A stretch of DNA of 51,888 nt from Alphaproteobacteria bacterium (GTDB lineage: Bacteria > Pseudomonadota > Alphaproteobacteria > Rhizobiales > Xanthobacteraceae). Below, one piece after another: positions 33,172 to 41,299 of this stretch. The translations under genes and the position numbers were made by a program. Position 1 is the first letter of the stretch. Every line of letters begins with the position of its first letter. Location: positions 1-51,888 of the forward strand of contig JAPLPD010000146.1 of NCBI GenBank assembly GCA_026400395.1. The letters run 5' to 3'. The notes under the pieces were generated by a model. It was not told the origin of the DNA. It made no database searches and saw only the letters and a program-made list of their open reading frames with translations.

Positions 33172-33275
33172 GAAACACTCCCGGCAATGGAAGACGCCAA
33201 GCCTGCCAAGGCATCTCGCGCCGGGACAGCGCATTTCGTTGATGCGGCCATGAAGCGCCGTGATGGGAAGGAAAC

Positions 33276-34337
33276 ATGCTGAGGGATTGCGTCGATCTGG
33301 ATGCCCTGGAGTTGAATGCGCAACGGGTGATGCGTCCGGAATCCTGGGTGTTCTGCGACACCGGGGCCGATGACGAGATCACGTCCAAGGAAAACGTCGC
33401 GGCGTGGCGGAATCTGAAGCTTCGGCCGCGTATTCTGCGCGACATAGTCGATATCGACACCAGCGTGAGCCTGCTCGGCGCGAAGGTTTCAACGCCGATC
33501 GTGGTGGCGCCGACCGGACGCCACCACCTGTTCCACGCCGAGGGCGAGCGCGCCTCGGCGCGCGGTGCTGCCGCGGCCGGTGCTCTCTATGTAATGTCGA
33601 CCAGCGGCGCCACGCTGGTGGAGGACGTAGCCAAGGAGCGCGGCGCCGCGCCGCAATGGTTCCAGCTCTACATGCAGCCCGACCGTGCCGCGACCGGCGC
33701 GCTGCTCGACCGCTGCGTCAAAGCCGGGTTCACAGCGCTGGTGCTGACCGTCGATCAGCCGGTGCCCGGCTGGAGCCCGCGCGCCGCGCGCACGCCGGTC
33801 ATTCCATCGCCGGACGTCCGCAGCGTCAACATGGTCGGCCAGCCGATCGCCAAGACCGCCTACGATCCCGACCGCAAGGGGCTGGCGATGTTCCCGACCA
33901 ACTTCACCGACCTGGAATGGCTGGTAAAGCGGTGCGCCATGCCGGTGATCGTCAAGGGCGTGCTGCGCGGCGACGACGCCAAGCGCTGCGTTGATTGCGG
34001 CGTCAAAGCCATCATGGTGTCGAACCACGGCGGCCGCCATCTCGACACCACGGTGACGACCGCCGAGGTGATTTCCGAAGTGGCCGATGCGGTCGGCGAG
34101 ACTGCCGAGGTCTATGTGGACGGCGGCATTCGTCGCGGCACCGATATCGTGAAAGCGCTGGCGCTCGGCGCGCGCGCCGTGCTGCTCGGCCGCCCGCCGC
34201 TGTGGGGCCTGAGCGTCGCCGGCGCCGACGGCGTCACCGCTGTGCTGCAACACATGCACGATGAGATGGTCCGGGCGATGCGGCTCTGCGGCGCCAACAG
34301 CCTCGCGGCGCTGACGCCGGATCTGGTGAAGACCTAG
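33276..34337 (+). CDS. FMN-dependent alpha-hydroxy-acid oxidase/dehydrogenase
   Basis: This 353-residue TIM-barrel flavoprotein has the FMN and substrate residues of the glycolate oxidase / lactate dehydrogenase family: TPIVVAPTG near residue 73, QWFQLYM, Lys227 (VIVKGVL), catalytic His251 and Arg254 in SNHGGRHLD, and EVYVDGGIRRGTDIVKALAL. It oxidises an L-2-hydroxyacid to a 2-oxoacid. The N-terminal YYxSGA motif reads FCDTGA here, so the usual substrate-carboxylate Tyr seems replaced. It is divergent from the PEP-mutase-family gene; REP-like palindromes lie immediately downstream. Confidence 0.88.
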   Translation: MLRDCVDLDALELNAQRVMRPESWVFCDTGADDEITSKENVAAWRNLKLRPRILRDIVDIDTSVSLLGAKVSTPIVVAPTGRHHLFHAEGERASARGAAAAGALYVMSTSGATLVEDVAKERGAAPQWFQLYMQPDRAATGALLDRCVKAGFTALVLTVDQPVPGWSPRAARTPVIPSPDVRSVNMVGQPIAKTAYDPDRKGLAMFPTNFTDLEWLVKRCAMPVIVKGVLRGDDAKRCVDCGVKAIMVSNHGGRHLDTTVTTAEVISEVADAVGETAEVYVDGGIRRGTDIVKALALGARAVLLGRPPLWGLSVAGADGVTAVLQHMHDEMVRAMRLCGANSLAALTPDLVKT

Positions 34338-34342
34338 CGTTC

Positions 34343-34382
34343 GTCACTCCGGGCGTCGCACAGCGCCGAGCCCGGAATTCAT
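34343..34382 (+). repeat. REP-like palindrome, family 1, forward copy
   Basis: GTCACTCCGGGCGTCGCACA, continuing to GAGCCCGGAATTCAT, is a divergent copy of the family whose best form starts GTCATTCCGGGGCGCGC. It pairs with an inverted copy at 34404-34444, twenty-one bases away, so the two form a doublet between the oxidase gene and the solute-binding gene. Confidence 0.7.
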
Positions 34383-34403
34383 CTACAAGATTTGAGTTTA
34401 TGT

Positions 34404-34444
34404 CTGGATGCCGGGTTCGCGCTTTCAGCGCGCCCCGGAATGAC
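34404..34444 (-). repeat. REP-like palindrome, family 1, inverted copy
   Basis: Read on the minus strand the element begins GTCATTCCGGGGCGCGC and ends CATCCAG, with arms GCGCGC / GCGCG around a TGAAA loop. It lies between the forward copy and the ATG at 34463 of the next gene, so it will form part of that gene's leader. Confidence 0.8.
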
Positions 34445-34462
34445 AATGGAGCGTTTGAACGA

Positions 34463-35173
34463 ATGAAAGAACTGATCCCCACCGGGAAGCTGCGCGCCGG
34501 CGTTGCGCTGGCGCCGTCGCCATCGCCACTGTTCGTGATCAAAGATGCGCGCGGCGACGTGCGCGGGGTTACGGTCGATCTGGCCAACGAATTGGGTCAT
34601 GAGCTCAACGTCGAGGTTGCGCTTACCGTCGCGCCCAACACCGGCGAACTCGTCGATGCGCTCGAAGCCGGCACCATCGACGTGTCGTTCATGCCGGTGG
34701 ACGATGAACGCAAGAAGCGCATCGCGTTCGGCCCGGTCTATTTCCTGGTCGAGAGCACCTACATGGTGACGCAGGCGTCCGGCATACGGACCGTCGATGA
34801 GGTGGACCGCGCTCATGTCCGCGTTGTCGGCATCGCCAACACCACGACGATTCGCGCCGCCGGCCGTTCGCTGAAGAACACCGGTATCACGGCGGCGCAA
34901 TCGATCGGCGAAGCCATCGAGATGATGGTCGGCGGCAAGGCCGATGCCTTCGCGCTATCGCGCGACTCGCTGCCGCCGTTCCTGGCCAAGTTGCCCGGTT
35001 CGCGCATCGTCGAGGGCGGTTTCCAGTTCACCGGCGTCGCCGTCGCGGTTGCGAAGGGCAAGCCCGAAGCGTTGGCCTATGTGACGGCGTTTCTGGGGAA
35101 GGCGAAACAGTCGGGCGCGGTGCGCGCCGCGTTCGAACGCGCGGGCTTGGCGCATCTGGACGTGGCGCCGTAG
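34463..35173 (+). CDS. Solute-binding protein family 3-like (amino-acid ABC type), no signal peptide
   Basis: This 236-residue protein has the SBP_bac_3 fold: LRAGVALAPSPSPLFVIKDA, VRGVTVDLANELGHEL, ELVDALEAGTIDVSFMPVDD, RKKRIAFGPVYFLVESTYMV, KADAFALSRDSLPPFL. Such domains bind amino acids in the periplasm, but this protein starts at MKELIPTGK with no signal peptide; the frame open to 34400 merely reads the REP-like repeat. It may be a soluble cytoplasmic binding protein, as in some Bradyrhizobium homologs, or its signal peptide may have been lost with the repeat insertion. No ABC permease is next to it. Confidence 0.78.
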   Translation: MKELIPTGKLRAGVALAPSPSPLFVIKDARGDVRGVTVDLANELGHELNVEVALTVAPNTGELVDALEAGTIDVSFMPVDDERKKRIAFGPVYFLVESTYMVTQASGIRTVDEVDRAHVRVVGIANTTTIRAAGRSLKNTGITAAQSIGEAIEMMVGGKADAFALSRDSLPPFLAKLPGSRIVEGGFQFTGVAVAVAKGKPEALAYVTAFLGKAKQSGAVRAAFERAGLAHLDVAP

Positions 35174-35202
35174 CACGACCTCATCCTGAGGAGTGCCCGA
35201 CT

Positions 35203-37014
35203 TCAGTGATTATCCCGCGGCACGCTGGTTTGCGCGACGCGCTGGTACTTCACCGCGGGCTTCAGCACCATGCCGTCGCCGAGCTGATCGACGAGGCCGC
35301 GCTGAATTTCCTGCCACGGCGTCTGGCTCGCCGGATACTTGAACCCGCCGGCTTTCTCCATCGCCTTCCGCCGCTTCGCCAGTTCGGCTTGCGAGAGCAG
35401 AACGTTCGCCGTGCCTTTGTTCAGATCGATGCGCACGCGGTCGCCGGTCTTCAGCAGGGCGAGTCCGCCGCCGGCCGCCGCCTCTGGCGATGCGTTCAGG
35501 ATCGATGGCGAGCCCGAGGTGCCGGATTGCCGTCCGTCGCCGATGCAGGGCAGCGACATGATCCCCTTTTTGATCAATGCCGCCGGCGGCTGCATGTTCA
35601 CCACCTCCGCCGAGCCCGGATAGCCGATGGTGCCGGTGCCGCGCATGAACAGTATGGTGCGGTCGTCGATCTTCAGCGACGGGTCGTCGATGCGGTGATG
35701 GTAGTCCTCCGGACCCTCGAACACCACGGCGCGGCCCTCGAACGCATTCCTGTCCTTCGGGTTCTCCAGGAAGCGGGCGCGGAAATCGTCGGAGATCACG
35801 CTGGTCTTCATGATCGCCGAATCGAACAAGTTGCCCGTCAGCACCTTGAAGCCGGCCTGCTTCTTCATCGGCTGGCCGTAAGGCTTGATAACATCGGCGT
35901 CAGCGATCTTCGCGCGCTTGACGTTCTGCGCAACCGTCTTGCCGTTTACGGTCAGCGCGTCGCCGTGCAGGTGCTTCGCTTTCAGCAATTCGTTCATCAC
36001 CGCCGGCAGCCCGCCGGCCCGGAAATACTCCTCACCGAGATAGAATCCGGCCGGCTGCATGTTGACCAGCAGCGGCACGTCGTAGCCGTGCGTCTCCCAG
36101 TCCTGGATCGACAGCTTCACGCCGATGTGGCGGGCGATGGCGTTTATATGAACCGGCGCGTTGGTCGAGCCGCCGATGGCGGAGTTGGCGACGATGGTGT
36201 TCTCGAATGCCTTGCGGGTGAGGATGTCGGAGGGCTTCAGGTCTTCGTGGACGATCTCGACCGCGCGCACGCCGGTGTCATAGGCGATCTGCCCGCGCTC
36301 GCGGTACGGCGCCGGGATCGCCGCGCAGCCCGGCAGCGACATGCCGAGGGCTTCCGCCAGCGCGTTCATGGTCGAAGCGGTACCCATGGTGTTGCAGTGG
36401 CCGACCGATGGCGCGCTCGCTGTGGCAATGTCGAGGAACTCTTTGTTGTCGATGCGGCCGGCGGCCAGTTCCTCGCGCGCCCACCACACCACGGTGCCGG
36501 AGCCGGCGCGGACGCCCTTCCACCAGCCGTTCAGCATCGGGCCGCCGGACAACACGATCGCCGGGATGTTCACCGTCGCCGCCGCCATGATCAGCGCCGG
36601 GGTGGTCTTGTCGCAGCCGGTCAATAGCACCACGCCGTCGAGCGGATAGCCGTACAGCACCTCGACAAGACCGAGGTACGCGAGGTTGCGGTCGAGCGCC
36701 GCAGTCGGCCGCTTGCCGGTTTCCTGGATCGGATGGCAGGGAAACTCGAAGGCGATGCCGCCGGCGTCGCGGATGCCGTCGCGCACGCGCTGCGCCAGAT
36801 CGATGTGGTGGCGGTTGCACGGCGACAGGTCGGAGCCGGTCTGCGCGATGCCGATGATCGGCTTGCCGGAGCGCAGCTCCGGCCCGGTGAGCCCGTAGTT
36901 CAGGTAGCGCTCGAGATAGATCGCGGTCATGCCCGGGTTATCCGGATTATCGAACCAGAGCTGCGAGCGCAGATCCTTGCCGCGCGGCGCGAGAGTCTTC
37001 GATTTTCGTGCCAT
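35203..37014 (-). CDS. IlvD/Edd family dehydratase (sugar-acid dehydratase type)
   Basis: This 603-residue enzyme has Fe-S cysteines Cys66 (LSPCNRHH), Cys134 ([10 protein letters not shown]) and Cys207 ([10 protein letters not shown]), with the late active-site stretch [15 protein letters not shown]. The N-terminal [20 protein letters not shown] pattern is that of the arabonate/xylonate-dehydratase branch, as opposed to biosynthetic dihydroxyacid dehydratase. It eliminates water from an aldonic acid to give a 2-keto-3-deoxy acid. The ATG at 37014 starts MARKSKTL. It is convergent with the solute-binding gene (29 bases apart). DenD-like and hydroxyacid oxidase genes nearby suggest a sugar-acid route. 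Confidence 0.9.
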   Translation of the reverse strand: MARKSKTLAPRGKDLRSQLWFDNPDNPGMTAIYLERYLNYGLTGPELRSGKPIIGIAQTGSDLSPCNRHHIDLAQRVRDGIRDAGGIAFEFPCHPIQETGKRPTAALDRNLAYLGLVEVLYGYPLDGVVLLTGCDKTTPALIMAAATVNIPAIVLSGGPMLNGWWKGVRAGSGTVVWWAREELAAGRIDNKEFLDIATASAPSVGHCNTMGTASTMNALAEALGMSLPGCAAIPAPYRERGQIAYDTGVRAVEIVHEDLKPSDILTRKAFENTIVANSAIGGSTNAPVHINAIARHIGVKLSIQDWETHGYDVPLLVNMQPAGFYLGEEYFRAGGLPAVMNELLKAKHLHGDALTVNGKTVAQNVKRAKIADADVIKPYGQPMKKQAGFKVLTGNLFDSAIMKTSVISDDFRARFLENPKDRNAFEGRAVVFEGPEDYHHRIDDPSLKIDDRTILFMRGTGTIGYPGSAEVVNMQPPAALIKKGIMSLPCIGDGRQSGTSGSPSILNASPEAAAGGGLALLKTGDRVRIDLNKGTANVLLSQAELAKRRKAMEKAGGFKYPASQTPWQEIQRGLVDQLGDGMVLKPAVKYQRVAQTSVPRDNH

Positions 37015-37212
37015 GACTGTCCTGGGGCGTGCCGGATTGGCCGAAAGGATGCGCCGAACCGATCCCGGCCCGCAAGCGCGTGAAATTCGTGCTGGGGCCG
37101 GGATGTTGCGGTGCGAATGGGATTCCGACACGGATTCGTGATGGGATTTTTCAGCCTTTTGCGGTGTTTTTCATATGGGCGAGCCAATTATCTCGAGCCG
37201 AGAGGTCCAAAA

Positions 37213-37494
37213 ATGAAAACTCTATTTGTCGTGGTCGTTGCCGCCGCCGGATTGTCGCTTGTTGCCGCGCCCGCCGAGGCTGCCGGCAAAACCAAGCACA
37301 AGAAGCAGACATCGTCGCATTCGACGAAGCATCGCCACGCGGCCATCGCGGCAAGGCCGGCCTATTGGGGCACCGACATGGTCCCGGCCGGTCCGCTCTA
37401 CAACGGCGCGGACTATCTCGGCGATGATCCGGATCCCAATGTCCGAGCCTTCATCATCACGGACTTGAGCGGGCGCTACGGCAGCTCGTACTAA
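37213..37494 (+). CDS. Small exported protein with the GPLYNGxDYLGDDPDPNVR motif (copy 1)
   Basis: This 93-residue protein has a signal peptide (MKTLFVVVVAAAGLSLVAAP-AEA), a Lys/His-rich stretch (KTKHKKQTSSHSTKHRH), then VPAGPLYNGADYLGDDPDPN, VRAFIITDLSGRYGSSY. The second half is almost the same as in the protein at 38007-38291: x-PAGPLYNG-x-DYLGDDPDPNVR-x5-D-x-S-RYG. GAGG precedes the ATG. No function is known to me; the basic linker and the acidic DDPDP motif suggest a periplasmic partner or surface protein. An ion-channel-like gene lies between the two copies. Confidence 0.75.
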   Translation: MKTLFVVVVAAAGLSLVAAPAEAAGKTKHKKQTSSHSTKHRHAAIAARPAYWGTDMVPAGPLYNGADYLGDDPDPNVRAFIITDLSGRYGSSY

Positions 37495-37530
37495 CCTCCC
37501 GTTTGATTTTGTTGCGGGGATAGGCTCAAT

Positions 37531-37557
37531 AGCCCGGCGTTTCGAGGGCGCCGGGCT
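37531..37557 (+). promoter_or_regulatory. Perfect nine-base hairpin abutting the channel gene's start codon
   Basis: AGCCCGGCG (37531-37539) pairs perfectly with CGCCGGGCT (37549-37557) around a nine-base loop. One base separates it from the ATG at 37559, so the ribosome-binding region would be locked in the stem. There is no T-run, so a simple terminator for the upstream gene is less likely; a translational control element or a terminator of weak type are both possible. Confidence 0.5.
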
Positions 37558-37558
37558 C

Positions 37559-37996
37559 ATGCTTTATCAACTGATGGTTGGAGGTATTCTCAGCCTCGTC
37601 AATTTCGGCATCCACGCGGTGATGACCGGCATCATTGTGGTGGCGAGCCACCATACCGCCGCTGCGACTGACGAGTTTCATGAGTTCGTGCGGGTGGCGA
37701 GCTTGATGCTGCTCACGCTCTCGGTGCTCATGGTCACCCATGTGGTCGAGATTTCCGTGTGGGCCGGTTACTACGCCTTCGACGGGATCGAGACCGAAAA
37801 GGCCGGCACGTTCGAGTTCGCATTCGAGAACTACACCGCGCTCGGCTATGGCGACGCGGTGCCGAGCCAGGGCCTTCGCCTGATCGGGCCGATCACAGCG
37901 TTGAACGGCCTCCTTCTGATCGGCTGGTCGGTCGCCATCATATTCGAGGTCTTGCGCATGGCCGAAGTGCAGATCGCCCGGAAACCGCCAACCTGA
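37559..37996 (+). CDS. Small ion-channel-like membrane protein (K+-channel pore motif)
   Basis: This 145-residue protein has three or four hydrophobic segments (about residues 6-30, 46-70 and 106-130) and, before the last one, FENYTALGYGDAVPS at residues 90-103, which matches the potassium-channel pore loop and filter TxxGYGD. It is probably a short two-helix-plus-pore channel of the Ion_trans_2 type with an extra N-terminal helix. A cytoplasmic regulatory domain is absent. It lies between the two related small exported proteins, with the perfect hairpin right before its start. Confidence 0.78.
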   Translation: MLYQLMVGGILSLVNFGIHAVMTGIIVVASHHTAAATDEFHEFVRVASLMLLTLSVLMVTHVVEISVWAGYYAFDGIETEKAGTFEFAFENYTALGYGDAVPSQGLRLIGPITALNGLLLIGWSVAIIFEVLRMAEVQIARKPPT

Positions 37997-38006
37997 CAGG
38001 TGCAAC

Positions 38007-38291
38007 ATGCGTCATGCTTGGATCGCCGGCGTGGCAATTCTCTGCCTGATTCCGGGCGGGGCTGGTGCGGCCGAGGCCGCCCCGGAAATCAAATCCGGAA
38101 AACCGAAGAAGCCGATCGCCGCGCATCACAAGGACCGGCGCGCCGCCGCCGCGACGCCTGGCTTTCGCTACCAGGGCGGCGTTCCGGCTGGCCCGCTTTA
38201 CAACGGGCAGGACTATCTCGGTGACGATCCCGATCCGAATGTCCGCTCCTATCTCCTCCGCGACATGAGCCGCTACGGCGGGACCGATTGA
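38007..38291 (+). CDS. Small exported protein with the GPLYNGxDYLGDDPDPNVR motif (copy 2)
   Basis: This 94-residue protein starts at the ATG at 38007, eleven bases after the channel gene. A signal peptide (MRHAWIAGVAILCLIPGGAG-AAEA) is followed by a Lys/His-rich segment (KSGKPKKPIAAHHKDRR) and the shared C-terminal part VPAGPLYNGQDYLGDDPDPN, VRSYLLRDMSRYGGTD. It is clearly paralogous to the protein at 37213, both having signal peptide, basic linker and acidic motif in that order. Unknown function; close spacing to the channel suggests co-transcription. Confidence 0.75.
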   Translation: MRHAWIAGVAILCLIPGGAGAAEAAPEIKSGKPKKPIAAHHKDRRAAAATPGFRYQGGVPAGPLYNGQDYLGDDPDPNVRSYLLRDMSRYGGTD

Positions 38292-38375
38292 TGGCGATTG
38301 ACGGACGGCTTTGGTCCGACGCTAAATAGAAAAGCACGCCAAGAATAATCCCAAAAAACTCACCAGGGAGACTCC

Positions 38376-39557
38376 ATGCTGAAGACCATCGCGGCGTTCG
38401 ATCGCATCGGCGAGGAAAACGCCTTCGCCGTGCTGGCCCGCGCCAACGCGCTCGCCGCCCAGGGCCGCGACATCATCAGCCTCGGCATCGGACAGCCGGA
38501 TTTCTGCACGCCCGACTTCATCGTCGAAGCGGCGATCAAGGCGCTGCGCGACGGCCATCACGGCTACACCGCGTCGAACGGCATCACGCCGCTGCGCGAG
38601 GCGGTCGCCACCGACCTGCACAAGCGTCACGGCGTCGAGGTGTCGCCCGACAGCGTCATGATCATGCCCGGCGGCAAGCCGACCATGTTCATGTCGATCC
38701 TGATGTTCGGCGAGCCCGGTGTGGACATTCTCTATCCCGATCCCGGCTTTCCGATTTACCGCTCGATGATCGAATTCACCGGCGCGCGGCCGATCCCGGT
38801 TCCGATCCGCGAGGAGAACGGCTTTGCCTTCTCCGCCGAGGAAACCTTGAAGCTGATCACGCCGCAAACCCGGCTGCTGATCGTCAACTCGCCGGCCAAT
38901 CCGTGCGGCGGCGTCACGCCCAAGGCCGAGGTCGACAAGCTGGTCGCCGGCCTGGAGAAATTCCCCGACGTCTGCGTGATGTCGGACGAGATCTACGATC
39001 ACATGGTCTATGACGGCGAGAAGCACGTCTGCCTGCTGTCCTATCCGTCGATCCGCGACCGCCTGATCCTGCTGAACGGCTGGTCGAAGACCTACGCGAT
39101 GACCGGCTGGCGGCTTGGCTACGCGGTGTGGCCGGGCAAGCTCTACGACTACGCGAGAAAGCTCTCGGTCAATCTGCACTCCTGCGTGAACGCGTCGGCG
39201 CAATACGCCGGCCTCGCGGCCCTGACCGGCCCGCAGGACGAGGTGATCAAGATGGTCGCCGAGTTCGACAAGCGGCGGAAGGTCGTGACCGAAGGGCTGA
39301 ACAAACTGCCGGGCGTCTCCTGCATCGTGCCGAAGGGCGCGGTCTACGCCTTCCCGAACGTGAAAAAGACCGGCTGGAAGGCCAAGGAACTCGCCACCAC
39401 GCTGCTCAACGAAACCGGCGTCGTCACCATCGGCGGGCCGGATTTCGGCATCCTCGGCGAGGGCTATATCCGGCTGTCCTACGCCAACTCCACCGAGAAT
39501 ATTCTCAAGGCGCTCGATCGCATGGGGCAATTCCTAGCGACTCGCAAGGCGGCGTGA
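38376..39557 (+). CDS. PLP-dependent aminotransferase, class I (aspartate-aminotransferase-like)
   Basis: This 393-residue fold-type I aminotransferase has the PLP-binding residues Asn175 (NSPANPCGG), Asp204 and Tyr207 (SDEIYDHM), Lys238 (NGWSKTY) and the adjacent MTGWRLGY with the second phosphate-binding Arg. The N-terminal SLGIGQPDF and GYTASNGITPLREA are typical of the aspartate/aromatic subgroup; the tripeptide PGG-K at 99-101 replaces the usual PGAKQ. GGGAG precedes the ATG. The substrate is not certain. It is followed by an MliC-like gene six bases after its stop. Confidence 0.9.
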   Translation: MLKTIAAFDRIGEENAFAVLARANALAAQGRDIISLGIGQPDFCTPDFIVEAAIKALRDGHHGYTASNGITPLREAVATDLHKRHGVEVSPDSVMIMPGGKPTMFMSILMFGEPGVDILYPDPGFPIYRSMIEFTGARPIPVPIREENGFAFSAEETLKLITPQTRLLIVNSPANPCGGVTPKAEVDKLVAGLEKFPDVCVMSDEIYDHMVYDGEKHVCLLSYPSIRDRLILLNGWSKTYAMTGWRLGYAVWPGKLYDYARKLSVNLHSCVNASAQYAGLAALTGPQDEVIKMVAEFDKRRKVVTEGLNKLPGVSCIVPKGAVYAFPNVKKTGWKAKELATTLLNETGVVTIGGPDFGILGEGYIRLSYANSTENILKALDRMGQFLATRKAA

Positions 39558-39562
39558 CGAAC

Positions 39563-39862
39563 ATGAGATCGATGCTGGTTGGGATGGTGCCGATCGCTCT
39601 GGCGCTCGGCGCGGCCGATCCGGCGAGGGCGCAAAACTACTATCACTATGAGTGCGCTGATGGCGCCCACTTCGAGGTGGCGTTGTATCCGCAGACAAAG
39701 GCCGCGTTCCTGCAACTCGACGGCAAGTCGCTGCAATTGCCGAAGCGGTTTTCGCTGATCAGCCAGCGCTTCAAAAAGGATGGCGTCAGCCTTGCGATGC
39801 GAGGCGAGGGCATGGCGATCCTCAAGCGCGCCGGCAAGACCACGACCTGTCAGGTCAAGTAG
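39563..39862 (+). CDS. MliC-like exported lysozyme-inhibitor protein
   Basis: This 99-residue protein has a signal peptide (VGMVPIALALGAADPARA-QN) and a short beta-rich domain with the MliC/PliC pattern: YHYECADGAHFEVALYPQ, a central AFLQLDGKSLQLPKR, and a C-terminal CQV with a likely disulfide between the two cysteines (Cys in YECADG and Cys in TTTCQVK). MliC proteins bind the active site of c-type lysozyme in the periplasm. There is no lipobox Cys at the cleavage site, so it should be soluble. ATG at 39563 is preferred to the GTG at 39554. Confidence 0.72.
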   Translation: MRSMLVGMVPIALALGAADPARAQNYYHYECADGAHFEVALYPQTKAAFLQLDGKSLQLPKRFSLISQRFKKDGVSLAMRGEGMAILKRAGKTTTCQVK

Positions 39863-39872
39863 CTGTCGGCCT

Positions 39873-39913
39873 GTCATTCCGGGGCGCGCCGCAGGCGCGA
39901 ACCCGGAAGCCAG
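39873..39913 (+). repeat. REP-like palindrome, family 1, single copy
   Basis: GTCATTCCGGGGCGCGCC, then GCAGGCGCGAACCCGGAAGC-CAG. The arms GGCGCG / CGCGCC surround a short loop. It lies between the convergent MliC-like and MscS genes and shows the family in near-consensus form without an inverted partner. Confidence 0.85.
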
Positions 39914-39927
39914 AGACAGATTTTTCG

Positions 39928-41223
39928 CTACTTCGGCTGATCGACGACGATATGCGCCGGGCCGGGCTTCGGCAGCTTGACGCCCTCGCGCTCGAACGTA
40001 TCCCACAGCGCGATCATCACGGCGGAGCGCACGCCGGTCGGGCCGGTGGCCGCGTCCTTGATCCAGAACCACAACACGTATTCGATCGAACTCGCGCCGT
40101 AGCCGGTCAGATGACAGGCCGGCGGCGGCGTTTTCAGCACCTGTTCGACGCTCATCGCGGCCTTGATCGCGGCCTCGTGCGTCTTGTGGATGTCGCTGTC
40201 GTAGGTCGCGGTGAACCGTACGTCGAGCCGCATCAGGTCCGATGAATAGGTCCAGTTGATCACGCGTTGGGTAACCAGATCCTCGTTCGGCACCAGCAGT
40301 TCGCGGCCATCCTTGAGATCGACCGACGTGTAGCGTGCGCCCATGTTGGCGACCCAGCCGAAATGATCGCCGACGCTGATGACGTCGCCCGGCTTGATCG
40401 ACTTGTCAGCCAGCAGGATCAGTCCGCTGACGAAGTTGCTGACGATTTTCTGCATGCCGAGGCCGACGCCGACGCCGATCGCGCCGGTGAACACCGCGAG
40501 CACCGAGAGGTCGATGCCGGACGCGCTCAGCACGATGATGATGGCGACCGTCATCACGCCAATGCGAATGAGCTTTCCGGCCAGAACCTGGATCGATGGC
40601 GTCAGCCCGGGAACGTGCTGCACCCGCCGGTCGAGGAAGTTGCTGGTCGCGGTCGCCGCCCACAGCGCCACCGAGAGCAGCACCGCGGTCTTGAGCACCA
40701 GCAACGGCGTGACCCGGATGCCGCCGATCAGGATGGCGCGCGCGTCGAGCGCGGCCACCGTGTCATCGAGCAGGCCCAGGATGCTGAGCGCGGCGATGGT
40801 CCAGGCCGTTAAGGAGACCACCCGGTTGACGAACGGGTTGCGGATCAGGCTTGCGACCAGGGCGATCACAACCCAGGCGGTGGCGAGATCGACGGCGATG
40901 CCGAGGATGTAGGTGCGCGGATACGTGGCCCAGGTCCGGATCGCGGTGCGCGCCACGCCGAGGATCAGCATGAACGCCAGCACGCCGAAATTGTCGATCA
41001 GCGCGCGGACCGCGATGCGCAGGTAGGACGGCCAGCCCATCGTCACCGACACGAGGTCGAACCGTTTGCGGATCGCGGCCGCCGCGGCCCAGGCCGCGAC
41101 CGCGGCGAGCGCGATGGCGCCGAACTGGATCGGCAGCCAGACCGAGGTCAATTCGGTCCGCAGCGTCACCCGCAATGTGGTGACCAGCGTTTCGAGGGTG
41201 TCCTGCAGGGCGTCGGTTTCCAT
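39928..41223 (-). CDS. MscS-family mechanosensitive channel
   Basis: This 431-residue inner-membrane protein has several predicted helices before the pore helix and the MscS beta domain: GAIGVGVGLGMQKIVSNFVS (Gly-rich TM3, about residues 250-270), DKSIKPGDVISVGDHFGWVA, YTSVDLKDGRELLVPNEDLV, and a C-terminal alpha/beta part. It opens on hypo-osmotic shock. The start is ambiguous: ATG at 41223 gives METDALQDT, while 41238 and 41292 are also in frame; none has a good ribosome-binding site. The long N-terminal membrane part is of the YnaI/KefA-like medium size. Confidence 0.88.
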   Translation of the reverse strand: METDALQDTLETLVTTLRVTLRTELTSVWLPIQFGAIALAAVAAWAAAAAIRKRFDLVSVTMGWPSYLRIAVRALIDNFGVLAFMLILGVARTAIRTWATYPRTYILGIAVDLATAWVVIALVASLIRNPFVNRVVSLTAWTIAALSILGLLDDTVAALDARAILIGGIRVTPLLVLKTAVLLSVALWAATATSNFLDRRVQHVPGLTPSIQVLAGKLIRIGVMTVAIIIVLSASGIDLSVLAVFTGAIGVGVGLGMQKIVSNFVSGLILLADKSIKPGDVISVGDHFGWVANMGARYTSVDLKDGRELLVPNEDLVTQRVINWTYSSDLMRLDVRFTATYDSDIHKTHEAAIKAAMSVEQVLKTPPPACHLTGYGASSIEYVLWFWIKDAATGPTGVRSAVMIALWDTFEREGVKLPKPGPAHIVVDQPK

Positions 41224-41299
41224 GCCTTGTCCGGCCATACGATATGAGGCGAATTGTGGAGGCCCATACGCGATTCGGGCGGCAAGGCCCAATGAGCGG

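Noticed and set aside
31646-33460. A 604-codon open frame on the minus strand
   Set aside because: The GNAT protein accounts for the last 226 codons. The rest overlaps the PEP-mutase-family gene on the same strand in a different frame and reads as arginine-rich noise.
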